Shown here: piece by piece, positions 53,335 through 62,499 of the stretch
How the letters are laid out: each line of letters opens with the position of its first letter
Numbering within the stretch: the first letter of the stretch is position 1
DNA from: Bacteroidaceae bacterium
GTDB lineage: Bacteria; Bacteroidota; Bacteroidia; Bacteroidales; Bacteroidaceae
Direction of reading: 5' to 3'
DNA length: 64,000 nt
NCBI GenBank assembly: GCA_017965425.1
Contig: JAGCPY010000086.1
Location: forward strand, 23,031-87,030
Made by a program: the position numbers and the translations under genes
Notes under the pieces: model-generated
The model's database searches: none
What the model saw: the letters and a program-made list of their open reading frames with translations, nothing else
Told to the model about the DNA's origin: nothing

Positions 53335-53368
53335 GCCCCCTCCGTCCGTCAACGTCGGGGGCTTTTTT
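53335..53368 (+). terminator. Terminator on the + strand without a gene
   Basis: GCCCCC, 16-nt loop, GGGGGC, then six T. It points rightward, yet the genes on both sides are on the minus strand. A second small inverted repeat, CCCTTAA/TTAAGGG, lies at about 53191-53211. A short + strand transcript may end here. Confidence 0.5.
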
Positions 53369-53391
53369 CGTCCCTTTGATGTATCACTGTC

Positions 53392-53931
53392 TCATAGGCA
53401 TCCTCCTTTCTTCTCTATCTCAGCTGTCCACGCTTGAAGTCGTTTATCCCTCTCGTCCTTGGGCAGCCGAGGGTTTGTCTGATATAACAATTCTATTCTC
53501 TCAATAGCAACTTGATACGAGATGATGCCGTTGTCAACTAGACGGTCAAAGACATGAAGGATTCCATGAACCTCAATGCCATCGAAGGCTGTAACAGTTT
53601 TTAGCTTGCGGTCACCAGTGAGCAGCATGTAGTTGTTAGCCTTGGCGTAGTACCACACCGAGCAATCTGTGAACGATAGATTAGTTTGATTCTCGTATTG
53701 CTGAAACAGACGACCAATCTCTGCTATTTCTTTGGACTCAAGATTTGGAATGTGGAGCTTGCCTGATTCCAAATATGGGGTGACCTTTGCCTGCTGTTCT
53801 TCGCGCAGCAGTTCCAGCATCACAAAACGAGTGGTGTGCACTTCCCATGGGATGGAGAAGAACTCCTCCAAAAGGCCGACATTGAACAGGTCAATGAATA
53901 TATTTGTGTCGTTAACAACAATCTTCTCCAT
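53392..53931 (-). CDS. PIN-domain protein, toxin of TA-like pair
   Basis: 179 residues. MEKIVVNDTNIFIDLFNVGL holds the first acidic residue of the PIN fold, with further candidates in RFVMLELLREEQ and in FTDCSVWYYAKANNYMLLTG with a following DRKL. PIN proteins of this size are usually toxic ribonucleases. Its start codon overlaps the stop of the upstream XRE-ImmA/IrrE gene by one base (TGATG), so the two are translated together. The usual reading is toxin downstream of a regulator or antitoxin. Confidence 0.8.
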   Translation of the reverse strand: MEKIVVNDTNIFIDLFNVGLLEEFFSIPWEVHTTRFVMLELLREEQQAKVTPYLESGKLHIPNLESKEIAEIGRLFQQYENQTNLSFTDCSVWYYAKANNYMLLTGDRKLKTVTAFDGIEVHGILHVFDRLVDNGIISYQVAIERIELLYQTNPRLPKDERDKRLQAWTAEIEKKGGCL

Positions 53932-55004
53932 CAGATGACATTCAAATGCTTACGGACTGTGGTAACCGAACTATGTAGAAGGTTGGCAGCCTTGGACGTA
54001 CTGATTAAGTCCTTGGCCGCTGCAGCATACACCATTGTCTCAAACTTCTTGGAGAAAGCTTCCTGAAAGAAGGAGTCTTCAACGAACTTTTTCCATGAGT
54101 CATTTTTTCTCTTCAGAATACAGTAGGACTTGTATTTACTATCATTGATGATTCCATTATCATGCAAGCTGTGCATGATGGCATCAAATGAAATGCCATA
54201 GACCATCTGCAGCTGGCGAACCTCAGAGGTAGAAATCCGTTCGCCCGGCGTGAAAATGTTCTTGAGGACTCTGGACGGCAGAAGCATCTCACTCGCAAAA
54301 GCATCGCAGAGCTTTTCCTTCTCTCGCAACGTCAGCGAGGGTGAGAAACGTTTGTCAAAGAGCAAGTGTCCGAGCTCATGCAATGCAGTGAAGCGGCGGC
54401 GCTCCACATGTTCCTGCCTCTTGTTGAGAACAACGATATAGTCCTTACCGTTGACAATGCCGCTGACACCGTCGAAACCCTTAGGGGCATCAGTACAAAT
54501 GACCTTGACACCATGAGCTTCAAGGACATCCTGTACATTGCCAATGGCATCGAATCCCAAATCCCAGTCCTCTCTTAAACGATTGGCCAGCGCACGCATC
54601 TGGTCGGGACGGGACAAGGGCTCTCCTTCCATTCTTGGGGCGGGTCCCTTGTCCTTACCCAAGATCTCTTCTACTTCCAGATATCGCTCCACCTCATCTT
54701 GAATTTGAACCTTTAGCGCTTTGACATCCTTTGCGCTGGTGTCTGACTTCTTCCGGAAGGAAACCTGAAACTCATTCAAATCAAAAGTGAAAGGACGATA
54801 GAAATAGTCTGGCTCCACACCTAAAGCGACACATAATGCGCATAGGACATCATCGCTGGGCATCATTTGCCCCGACTCGTATTTAGAGATTGCCTGCTTG
54901 GAAACAAGGCCGCCAATTTTAGACACCAATTGATCCATGGATAATTGTTTCAATATCCTTGCTTGCTTTAGTCGCTGAGCGAAAACATTTAATACATTTG
55001 GCAT
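53931..55004 (-). CDS. XRE regulator with ImmA/IrrE metallopeptidase domain
   Basis: 357 residues. The N-terminal helix-turn-helix (RLKQARILKQLSMDQLVSKI, SKQAISKYESGQMMPSDDVL) is of the Cro/cI type. The middle carries FTALHELGHLLFD, the HExxH zinc motif (209-213), with DAFASEMLLP supplying the next ligand, as in ImmA/IrrE (COG2856). The C-terminal part ends in another helix-turn-helix-like stretch (STSKAANLLHSSVTTVRKHL). Proteins of this kind act as repressors relieved by proteolysis and also as antitoxin partners of PIN toxins, as here. It is the first gene of the pair. Confidence 0.88.
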   Translation of the reverse strand: MPNVLNVFAQRLKQARILKQLSMDQLVSKIGGLVSKQAISKYESGQMMPSDDVLCALCVALGVEPDYFYRPFTFDLNEFQVSFRKKSDTSAKDVKALKVQIQDEVERYLEVEEILGKDKGPAPRMEGEPLSRPDQMRALANRLREDWDLGFDAIGNVQDVLEAHGVKVICTDAPKGFDGVSGIVNGKDYIVVLNKRQEHVERRRFTALHELGHLLFDKRFSPSLTLREKEKLCDAFASEMLLPSRVLKNIFTPGERISTSEVRQLQMVYGISFDAIMHSLHDNGIINDSKYKSYCILKRKNDSWKKFVEDSFFQEAFSKKFETMVYAAAAKDLISTSKAANLLHSSVTTVRKHLNVI

Positions 55005-55044
55005 GACACTATTCTTATCTTATACGTTCTCTTGAATTTGTTGA

Positions 55045-55052
55045 CAAAAGTA
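55045..55052 (-). promoter_or_regulatory. Promoter -7 element of the XRE/PIN pair
   Basis: The minus strand reads TACTTTTG, 40 nt before the start at 55004. No -33 TTTG at the standard spacing. Confidence 0.4.
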
Positions 55053-55225
55053 CAAATTTTATAATTATGTCAATATGGAAATAGATAACTTCTTTCATAG
55101 GAATGGGATATTTAACATTTATTTATACATTATGTAAACTACAGCCTCGAATGAGGGTGATGCCTCGGTCGGAAGGAAGAAGAACAGGGATGAAGAGGTC
55201 GGGTGAGACATTTCTGGCCGTAAAA

Positions 55226-55257
55226 TTTGGTGCGATGGACATTGACGCGTATCTTTG
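55226..55257 (+). promoter_or_regulatory. Promoter of the GH2 gene
   Basis: TTTG (55226-55229), 20 nt, then TATCTTTG (55250-55257): a full Bacteroidetes -33/-7 pair, 19 nt before the ATG at 55277. Confidence 0.7.
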
Positions 55258-55276
55258 TAGCCAAAATTAGCGCGTT

Positions 55277-57979
55277 ATGATGAACAAGCATCTTCTTTTC
55301 AGCCTTCTTTTCTTGTGTGGCAGCGCCTTCTGCACGGCAGCGGCACAGGACGTTATCGATCTCTCTGGCACGTGGCACCTCGCCTCGCGACTGGATGCGT
55401 CGCAGGTACAGCTTCCCGGTTCACTGCTCACCAACGGCCTTGGCGATGAGGTGACGGTGGACACCCGCTGGACGGGGTCGCTCTACGACAGCAGTTTCTT
55501 CTTTAATCCTTTCATGGAGCCTTACCGCCGTGCAGGACAGATGAAGTTCCCCTTCTTCCTCACGCCGCAGAAGCATTTCACGGGCGAGGCTACCTACAGC
55601 CGCACGGTGCGCATTCCCAAAGGATGGAAGAGGCAGCGTGTCACCCTCTTCCTCGAACGGCCGCATATAGAGACGACAGTCGTGGTGAACGGACAAGAGG
55701 TGGGACATCAGATGTCCCTCTCCGTGCCGCATCAGTACGACCTCACCCCTTACCTGCGCTTTGGTCGAGACAACGATCTCTCCATCCGCATCTACAATGG
55801 CATCGAGAACGTCTGCGTCGGACAGGACAGCCATAGCGTCACCGACCAGACGCAGGGCAACTGGAACGGCATCGCTGGACGTATCGAACTACGTTGCGAA
55901 CCGCTTATCTGGCGCCGACGTGTCGTGACTGACATTGCCACCCAAACTGCACACATCACCCTCAACGAACGGACTTTCGACGTTCACATCCCCGACGCTC
56001 AGCCGTGGAGCGAGACATCGCCGAAGCTCTATACGGCGACCATCGACTACGAGGGTGTGCCCGTGCGTGTATCCTTCGGTTTCCGCGAGGTGGCCGTGAG
56101 CGGGCGTGACATCCTGCTGAACGGGAAGCGCATCCATCTCCGAGGCACGGTGGGAAACTGTTGCTTCCCCGAGACGGGCTTCCCGCCGACGGACACTGCC
56201 TCGTGGGAACGTATATTCCGGAAGTGCAAGGCTTTTGGCCTCAACCACATCCGCTTCCACAGCTACTGCCCGCCCGAAGCGGCTTTTGTGGCTGCCGACC
56301 GTCTGGGATTCTACCTGCAGCCTGAGGGACCCTCGTGGCCTAATCACGGTGTGAAGTTAGGTAACGGAATGCCCATCGACAAATATCTCGCGGACGAGTG
56401 CCGTGCCATCCTCGACACCTATGGTCATCATCCCTCATTCATCATGCTGGCAGCGGGCAACGAGCCTGCAGGCAAGTGGGTGGAATGGGGCGTAGGGTTC
56501 GTACGGGACATGAAAGCATACGACCCCTCGCGCATCTACACCGTGGCCAGTGTCGGCGGCGGATGGGAGTGGGACTACGGCTCGGAATACCACGTCAAGG
56601 GCGGAGCCCGCGGGCTGGAATGGAACCGGCGCCAGCCGAGCAGCGACGATGATTTCGCAGAACAGATAGCGAAGCCGAGGAACTATAAGGAAGGAGCATA
56701 CCCCCAGCCTGGTCCTGGTGTCCTTATCTCCCACGAACAGGGGCAGTGGTGTGCTTTCCCCGATTTCAAAGAGATTCCGCAATACACCGGCGCCTACAAG
56801 GCTCGTAACTTCGAGATCTTCCGCGACCTGCTGGCGGCACATGGCATGGCGGCACAGGCAGAGAAGTTCCTCATGGCCAGCGGACGGCTGCAGACGCTGG
56901 CATATAAGTACGAGATAGAGCGCCACCTGCGCACGCCCGACTATGCCGGCTTCCAGCTGCTGGGACTGAATGACTACAGCGGACAGGGAACGGCACTCGT
57001 GGGCGTACTCAACGTGCATTGGCGCGAGAAAGGTTACTGCACCGCAGCGGACTGGCGTGAGTTCTGCAGCGACATCGTGCCGCTGGCAAGCCTGCCGCGT
57101 TTCACCTATTCGACGTCGGACACCCTCCGTGCGCATACCTTATTATATAATATGAGCGACAGGGAGGTCTCGCGTCTGCGGTATTCCATCGCCGACGGTC
57201 AACGGATATTGAAAGAGGGCGTATGTGCCGTGGGAGAGGACATCGTCTATCAGCTCTCCACGATAGAGAAGGCCTGCAAGCTCACACTGACCCTCACGGC
57301 GGATGCCGGACACCAGAACCACTGGAACGTATGGGTGTACCCTGAAGGAGTGAAAAGTGAAAGAGTGAAAAGTGAACAATATATGACTTCCTCGCTGGAT
57401 TCCGCACTGACAGCGCTGGCTGCAGGGCGTGATGTCCTCTTGCTTGCCGGAGGTCAGATCAAGTATGGTAACGACGTCGTGCACAGGTTCCTGCCCGTCT
57501 TCTGGAACACGTCATGGTTCAAGATGAAACCGCCTCACACCACAGGAGCCTTCATCCAGGCAGGGCATCCCATCTTCCGGGACTTCCCCACAGACGACTG
57601 GCAGGACTTGCAGTGGTGGGAGCTTACCAACCGTGCCCAGTGCATCAACCTCGCCGAGTTCCCAAGCGACTATCAGCCCATCGTGCAACCTATCGACACG
57701 TGGCACCTCTCCCGCAAACTCGGTATGCTCGTCGAGGCGCGTGTGGGCAAGGGACGTCTCATCCTCACCACCTTCGACCTCTCCACCGCCCTCGACCGCC
57801 GCATCGTGGCACGACAACTGCGCCAGAGCATCCTCAGCTATATGGCCTCAGATGACTTCCACCCCACCCTCACACTGACACCAGAAGTGCTGCACCATCT
57901 CTTCGAGCGCGAGGCACCAGCGGTGGATATGTTCACCAAAGAATCGCCCGACGAGCTGAAACCCAAATTTCAGAACTGA
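55277..57979 (+). CDS. GH2-family glycoside hydrolase
   Basis: Exported enzyme of 900 residues with a signal peptide (FSLLFLCGSAFCTAAAQ). A GH2 sugar-binding domain follows (IDLSGTWHLASRLDASQVQL, GEATYSRTVRIPKGWKRQ, RPHIETTVVVNGQEVG), then the Ig-like domain and the catalytic barrel: DILLNGKRIHLRGTVGNCC, NHIRFHSYCPPEAAF, and AAGNEPAGKW with the acid/base Glu. The C-terminal 250 residues form added beta domains. Near residues 692-706, EGVKSERVKSEQYM is encoded by GTGAAAAGTGAA repeats like the hairpin at 48133 and looks inserted. The product sugar is not clear from sequence (beta-galactosidase or beta-glucuronidase types are possible). It stands alone and converges on the fimbrillin gene. Confidence 0.85.
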   Translation: MMNKHLLFSLLFLCGSAFCTAAAQDVIDLSGTWHLASRLDASQVQLPGSLLTNGLGDEVTVDTRWTGSLYDSSFFFNPFMEPYRRAGQMKFPFFLTPQKHFTGEATYSRTVRIPKGWKRQRVTLFLERPHIETTVVVNGQEVGHQMSLSVPHQYDLTPYLRFGRDNDLSIRIYNGIENVCVGQDSHSVTDQTQGNWNGIAGRIELRCEPLIWRRRVVTDIATQTAHITLNERTFDVHIPDAQPWSETSPKLYTATIDYEGVPVRVSFGFREVAVSGRDILLNGKRIHLRGTVGNCCFPETGFPPTDTASWERIFRKCKAFGLNHIRFHSYCPPEAAFVAADRLGFYLQPEGPSWPNHGVKLGNGMPIDKYLADECRAILDTYGHHPSFIMLAAGNEPAGKWVEWGVGFVRDMKAYDPSRIYTVASVGGGWEWDYGSEYHVKGGARGLEWNRRQPSSDDDFAEQIAKPRNYKEGAYPQPGPGVLISHEQGQWCAFPDFKEIPQYTGAYKARNFEIFRDLLAAHGMAAQAEKFLMASGRLQTLAYKYEIERHLRTPDYAGFQLLGLNDYSGQGTALVGVLNVHWREKGYCTAADWREFCSDIVPLASLPRFTYSTSDTLRAHTLLYNMSDREVSRLRYSIADGQRILKEGVCAVGEDIVYQLSTIEKACKLTLTLTADAGHQNHWNVWVYPEGVKSERVKSEQYMTSSLDSALTALAAGRDVLLLAGGQIKYGNDVVHRFLPVFWNTSWFKMKPPHTTGAFIQAGHPIFRDFPTDDWQDLQWWELTNRAQCINLAEFPSDYQPIVQPIDTWHLSRKLGMLVEARVGKGRLILTTFDLSTALDRRIVARQLRQSILSYMASDDFHPTLTLTPEVLHHLFEREAPAVDMFTKESPDELKPKFQN

Positions 57980-58071
57980 CTCACCCTGACAGAGTACTGT
58001 CATGGAATTGTTCGTGGACATTCAATTATTGGTGTCCGGTAAAAACGGCCTAATATAAGAATGGGATATAT

Positions 58072-58122
58072 ACACCAAGCCCCCTTGCATGGCGGAGAGC
58101 CAACTGCAAGGGGGCTTGGTGT
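58072..58122. terminator. 18-bp bidirectional terminator
   Basis: Perfect inverted arms of 18 bp (58072-58089 and 58105-58122, core AAGCCCCCTTGCA) with a 15-nt loop, between the convergent GH2 and fimbrillin genes, 22 bp from the latter's stop. Confidence 0.85.
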
Positions 58123-58144
58123 GAGAAGGAATTACAGATGGTGC

Positions 58145-61100
58145 TTAGTCGTAGATGTCGTATGCCGCCCATCCGCTTGGGATGCCGTCTGTGCCTGTTG
58201 GCCAGGTGGTGACACCCTTGCTGTAGAAGAAGGAGCCATTGGAAGCCACTCCGTTGAGCCATTCGTCCGTGTAGCTGGAGGAAGGATTATGAAGCATCGA
58301 TTTCACCGTTGTCAGGGCCGAGCAACTCCTATACATATTCTTATAGCAGTCGGTGGCGCCGGCAGTAGCAGGCAGCAACGGAGCACTGACAAGGTTCTGG
58401 CATCCTTGGAACATGCTCTCGTAGCAGCTTGTCACCAATGTGGTGGCAGGCATCACCAGACCATCGATGCTTTCCAACGTCCTGTTCGCGTCTGTTCCGA
58501 ACTGAGGATTATAGAACAGCGAACAGAAGGTGAAGGTGGAACCATCCTGGAATGCTGTCTTGCCCTTGAAGTCAGTGCCCCAGGTCAGCGACATGATGTT
58601 ACCGGACAACTCATAGCTACCTGTCGTCCTGAAATAGTTGTAATAATACGTAAGGCCTGATTTAATACAGTAGGTAGCATTGGTACCTCTGACATATATC
58701 TTATCCCCCTTAGAAACGGCAGCTATCTTTGTGCCTTCATTGAGGTTTGTCAGGCTTTCGCCAGCACCATCATACGACGACGTAACGCTCTGCCAACTAC
58801 TTTCATCGGCGGGTGTCTTCGTCCACTGAATCGTCCTACTGGTTTGTATGGCTTGTGCATCAGCCCAATACAAACCTCCGGCCTCCAAGAATGTAAAGGT
58901 GAGGTATTGCTCTGCGGGATCTTCTTCTTCAGAAGCGGAATCAATCTCGCCGTCCCACAACACGGGTTTCACGCTGAGACATTCGCACATGTCACCACGG
59001 ATGAAGTTGTGGGTATCGATGAGGGGGTAGAAGTAGAGATGGAGCTGCCAGTTCTCATCGTCGGTGAAGGGCGTGGCAGTGTGGTAGAATCCGTTGGCAG
59101 CATTCGAAGTCCAAGGTTGGTGTAGGCCTCGTGAGTGGAGGTCGTAGCCACTAGAGGTAGTACGTATGCCAGAAGCATGGAACTGAAGCGTCTTTCCACT
59201 ACCCTCGTCAGTGTTGGCCGTATAGGTACAGATAATGCCGCGCTGCAAAATTTGAGCATCGGTCTGGGTAGAGGCGGATATTTCTCCAAAGCCGGCCCGG
59301 CGTAGGTGCGTGAGGTATTTCGACGGTGGCACGCAGTAGCCCACGGGCGACGGGTCGTAGATGGTCTTGCCTTGGAAGAGCCAGGTGCCGCCGTTGGTGA
59401 TGTAGTACTTCTGCAGTCTGGCAGCCCAAAGGTTCGACGGTGTCTGCGCACCGTAGTTGTAGAGGTCGCCATCGCTCTGTCCGTAGATGGTGTTCGGCGT
59501 GCGTATCATGTTGCCCACGGTTGTGGTCTGGCCTAAGACGAAGAGCGAGGCTCTTGCTCCGCCTTCCATGTTGTTCCTAAAGTCTCGGTAACCTTTCGGC
59601 CCGCGTGGTGCGCCTTGGTTGGTTTGCATGTCGGCAGGATCGACGTTACCTCGCACGGGATCTTTACGTCCCCACTGGTAGAGCACGTTGGTAAAGTAGG
59701 TGGTGAAGGCACGTCGCTTCAGCTGCTCGGCATCGATGGTAATGATGTTCCCAGACTCCTTCTGCTTCAACCGTGCATGGCCGGTGCGTGTCTGTTCGGG
59801 GACATCGACACCGCCCGGCACCCATCCGATGTTGGTGTTGGCGTATGTCACTTCGTTACCTTCGAGGTTGAGCGTAGTGTTGTCCTTGATGAACCAGTCA
59901 GGATCGACCATCCATATATGCCAGCTCCACACGATATTGTCGCCCACGGGCTTTGCGTTGCGCACGCCGATGACGGCATTGCCGTAGTTGAAGTCATCGG
60001 GCTTCACCTCGAACTTAATATAATTCGCACCTTCATATTTCGACGGGGTGTTATAGCCGTCGTCGTCATAGACGCCAGTGTCGATGTCGGGTATCACCTT
60101 GATGACCGTGCCATCATTGCGCTCGGCTCTTTCGGCGTCCGTCTCTATATATCCGGCCGGATGGTTATTGTCAGACCCCATCGATGCGCGGAGCGTAGCG
60201 ATATTGGCGGCAGACTGGTCCGCTGCAGCGTTGCCCTCAGCCCATACGAGTGCAGCTCCCACAGCCTCTTGGCGACCGTGGTATTTCAGGTCTTCATTGA
60301 TATATGGGCTTTGGATGTCTAAGTCGAAAGCGTTCTTGAACGTGGGCCACGCATTGTTTTGTGACACGCCCGGAGCGTAAGCATTGGTGTTTACCCCTCC
60401 GTTGGTGATGGCGTTGCCATAGACAAGGGGGATGACGTAGGTGCCGGGGCCTGCCACCATGTAGCAGTTCGACGTGCAGCGCTTACGGCGTCGCTTCGTC
60501 TGGTCGTGGCTCCACATGGAGAGGTCTTTCACGGGCATCATGATGGTGTTGATGGCAATCTTGAAGAGCCTGATGTCATCGCTCTCACCTTCGTGTGCTC
60601 CAGCGTGATCCGTCTTGACTTCAGTGTCGTAGCTGCCTGTGGAATGGTCATAGACTTGTATCCATCCGTTGTTGCCCTTCTTCCATAGGGTTTGGTCGGC
60701 ACCGCCGTCGCCCACGCCAATGGCGTCGGCCTCGGTCTCCTCATATTCCGGCCACCACTCCACATTGGTCTTGTTGCCCTTGGAGTCCATCTTGTAGCTG
60801 CGGATGAAGACATCCTCTTCCGAAGTGCCGGCGTATGCAACAGCTGTTCCTGATGTACCATAGTTTTTGGCAGTAGCCGTGTTGTAGTCGAAGACATACA
60901 CGAAGTCGGAGAGCGACATGGTGTAGGTATAGGTATAGCCGGGGAGCCAGGTCTTGGGCGTGGTGCCGTCAGTCTCCAAGAGGTTCACGCTGAGCGACAT
61001 GTTCTTCGTGGCCGTGCTCTCACCGTCGGGGGTGAGTTCGCAGGTCAGCAGCACCTTGGCACCTGCGGGAACCTGCTGCGGCAACATCATGAAGACGTTG

Positions 61101-62107
61101 CCGCCTGCATCGGGATTCAGTTCCACGGGGGACGTCTCTCCCGTCAGCGTCTTGGCGGGCGCATAGCTGAAATCACCTGTACCGACACTTGTATCTACCG
61201 TCCAGCGGGCACCGTCGTAGGGGTCATCGCCCACCTGCCACGTTCCTTTCTTATAGACACCCGTGATCTGGATGTTCGTCACCTTGACGTCGTAGGTCGT
61301 GAGGCCGTCGCTCCAGCGGAAGTTATCCTTCGGAGTGCCGCCGTCGGCAGGCGTGCCGTCGGGCGTGCTGCCATGTTTGAAATTGAACTTGATGGCCGCC
61401 ATGACATGGTCGAAGGGCAGCTGCACATCTTCGCCCTTCGCCACGCCGGTGTCTTTGGCCGTGAGGATGTCGAGCTGCTTGGTGACATCGGTGGGTACGG
61501 TGTAGGTCAGGATGGGTACGCCGTTGCTGTTGGCCGTCATGCTCAGGCCGTTGTCGGTGCTGGGGTTGTCGAAATAGGGGGCATAGCCGTAGAAGTCGGC
61601 CGTGCCGCTGTCCCATACCCCTTGGATTTCCTGTTCCTTCTTGTTCCAGGCATAAGGCGAAGAGGACTCAGTGCCGTCGGGGGTAATCTCGGCGTAGCTG
61701 AGGATGACGCCCCGGTCGCTGGTGCGGGTGGCATAGACACCGAAGCTCGAAATCTTGGTGCTGCTGCTGCTGAGGCTGAACACGTCATTGGTATAACGGA
61801 CGCCGCGCGTCTCTGCTCCTGAGATGTTGCCGTCTTCATTATTGATAGACGCTTCAAGCTGTGGACTCATGGTGGGTGTCACCTCTGTATGCAGGTAGAT
61901 GGGTTCACCGTTGAGGCTGCATTCCATCTTCATCGGCGCTTCCACGGCAGAGCGCGACACCTTGTTACCGTCGGCCCAGCCTTGTCCCTCGCTGACGTTG
62001 AAATAGAGATAGCCAGGCTGACGGCCAGGCCCCACGCCTGTGTCATCCGAACATGCGGTCAGCGCCAAGACTGCCAACGCTACACCGAAAAATCTTTTCA
62101 TCTTCAT
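58145..62107 (-). CDS. Fimbrillin-like lipoprotein with BspA-type tail
   Basis: 1320 residues from the ATG at 62107, giving MKMKRFFGVALAVLALTACS with the lipidated Cys19. The first 350-400 residues follow the Bacteroidales fimbrillin (Mfa-like) pattern: FSLSSSSTKISSFGVYATRT, WDSGTADFYGYAPYFD, QLPFDHVMAAIKFNF and the YTYTMSL strand. A very long region follows (for example NMSLSVNLLE, ENWQLHLYFYPLID). The end carries BspA-like units (TTLVTSCYESMFQGCQNLVS, ATDCYKNMYRSCSALTTVKS) and closes with WPTGTDGIPSGWAAYDIYD, a common ending of Bacteroides BspA-like proteins. It is likely a surface or fimbria-associated adhesin. The frame extends upstream to 62197 but overlaps a small gene there. Confidence 0.8.
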   Translation of the reverse strand: MKMKRFFGVALAVLALTACSDDTGVGPGRQPGYLYFNVSEGQGWADGNKVSRSAVEAPMKMECSLNGEPIYLHTEVTPTMSPQLEASINNEDGNISGAETRGVRYTNDVFSLSSSSTKISSFGVYATRTSDRGVILSYAEITPDGTESSSPYAWNKKEQEIQGVWDSGTADFYGYAPYFDNPSTDNGLSMTANSNGVPILTYTVPTDVTKQLDILTAKDTGVAKGEDVQLPFDHVMAAIKFNFKHGSTPDGTPADGGTPKDNFRWSDGLTTYDVKVTNIQITGVYKKGTWQVGDDPYDGARWTVDTSVGTGDFSYAPAKTLTGETSPVELNPDAGGNVFMMLPQQVPAGAKVLLTCELTPDGESTATKNMSLSVNLLETDGTTPKTWLPGYTYTYTMSLSDFVYVFDYNTATAKNYGTSGTAVAYAGTSEEDVFIRSYKMDSKGNKTNVEWWPEYEETEADAIGVGDGGADQTLWKKGNNGWIQVYDHSTGSYDTEVKTDHAGAHEGESDDIRLFKIAINTIMMPVKDLSMWSHDQTKRRRKRCTSNCYMVAGPGTYVIPLVYGNAITNGGVNTNAYAPGVSQNNAWPTFKNAFDLDIQSPYINEDLKYHGRQEAVGAALVWAEGNAAADQSAANIATLRASMGSDNNHPAGYIETDAERAERNDGTVIKVIPDIDTGVYDDDGYNTPSKYEGANYIKFEVKPDDFNYGNAVIGVRNAKPVGDNIVWSWHIWMVDPDWFIKDNTTLNLEGNEVTYANTNIGWVPGGVDVPEQTRTGHARLKQKESGNIITIDAEQLKRRAFTTYFTNVLYQWGRKDPVRGNVDPADMQTNQGAPRGPKGYRDFRNNMEGGARASLFVLGQTTTVGNMIRTPNTIYGQSDGDLYNYGAQTPSNLWAARLQKYYITNGGTWLFQGKTIYDPSPVGYCVPPSKYLTHLRRAGFGEISASTQTDAQILQRGIICTYTANTDEGSGKTLQFHASGIRTTSSGYDLHSRGLHQPWTSNAANGFYHTATPFTDDENWQLHLYFYPLIDTHNFIRGDMCECLSVKPVLWDGEIDSASEEEDPAEQYLTFTFLEAGGLYWADAQAIQTSRTIQWTKTPADESSWQSVTSSYDGAGESLTNLNEGTKIAAVSKGDKIYVRGTNATYCIKSGLTYYYNYFRTTGSYELSGNIMSLTWGTDFKGKTAFQDGSTFTFCSLFYNPQFGTDANRTLESIDGLVMPATTLVTSCYESMFQGCQNLVSAPLLPATAGATDCYKNMYRSCSALTTVKSMLHNPSSSYTDEWLNGVASNGSFFYSKGVTTWPTGTDGIPSGWAAYDIYD

Positions 62108-62150
62108 TGCTGCTGATATTTCTTTTGTCTGTTCTACAAAGTATTCTGTG

Positions 62151-62336
62151 TTAAGGAGTAGATGTGATGTCAGTAACACCGATGTCTGACATTCCAAATT
62201 CCTCCACGGTTATGTCTTCTGCTTTCCAGTTGTTGGTCTTGGTCTTGCCTTCAATTTTCTGGTTGGAGAATTGCATCAACGGCTGACCTGATACAGAGAT
62301 CCGGCGGGTAAATAGTCCTTGATAATTACGTTTCAT
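62151..62336 (-). CDS. Small peptide upstream of the fimbrillin-like gene
   Basis: 61 residues starting MKRNYQGLFTRRISVSGQPL and ending in the acidic stretch AEDITVEEFGMSDIG. There is no signal or membrane segment. It lies directly between a full promoter (62406-62437) and the fimbrillin start, 43 bp before it, so it is the first frame of that transcript. It has the same basic-start, acidic-end layout as the 60-residue peptide at 44866. It may be a leader peptide; function unknown. Confidence 0.5.
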   Translation of the reverse strand: MKRNYQGLFTRRISVSGQPLMQFSNQKIEGKTKTNNWKAEDITVEEFGMSDIGVTDITSTP

Positions 62337-62405
62337 TTGCTCACTAATTGATAAATTAAAGGTTTGCGATTGCCACAGAACCTTGTCATGACATTAAAAA
62401 TCGCG

Positions 62406-62437
62406 CAAAGGTACGGGTTTATCACCATATAAACAAA
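62406..62437 (-). promoter_or_regulatory. Promoter of the fimbrillin operon
   Basis: On the minus strand TTTG (62437-62434), 20 nt, TACCTTTG (62413-62406): a full -33/-7 match. The leader to the small peptide is about 65 nt. Confidence 0.7.
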
Positions 62438-62499
62438 AGAAAAACAAAAAAAATAGCTAAAGATTTAACATAGGCATATTTTGAACACATTCCTCAATT

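Noticed and set aside
53172-53507. 111-codon + strand open frame
   Set aside because: It crosses the terminator at 53335-53368 and the 3' end of the PIN gene, and has no recognisable product.
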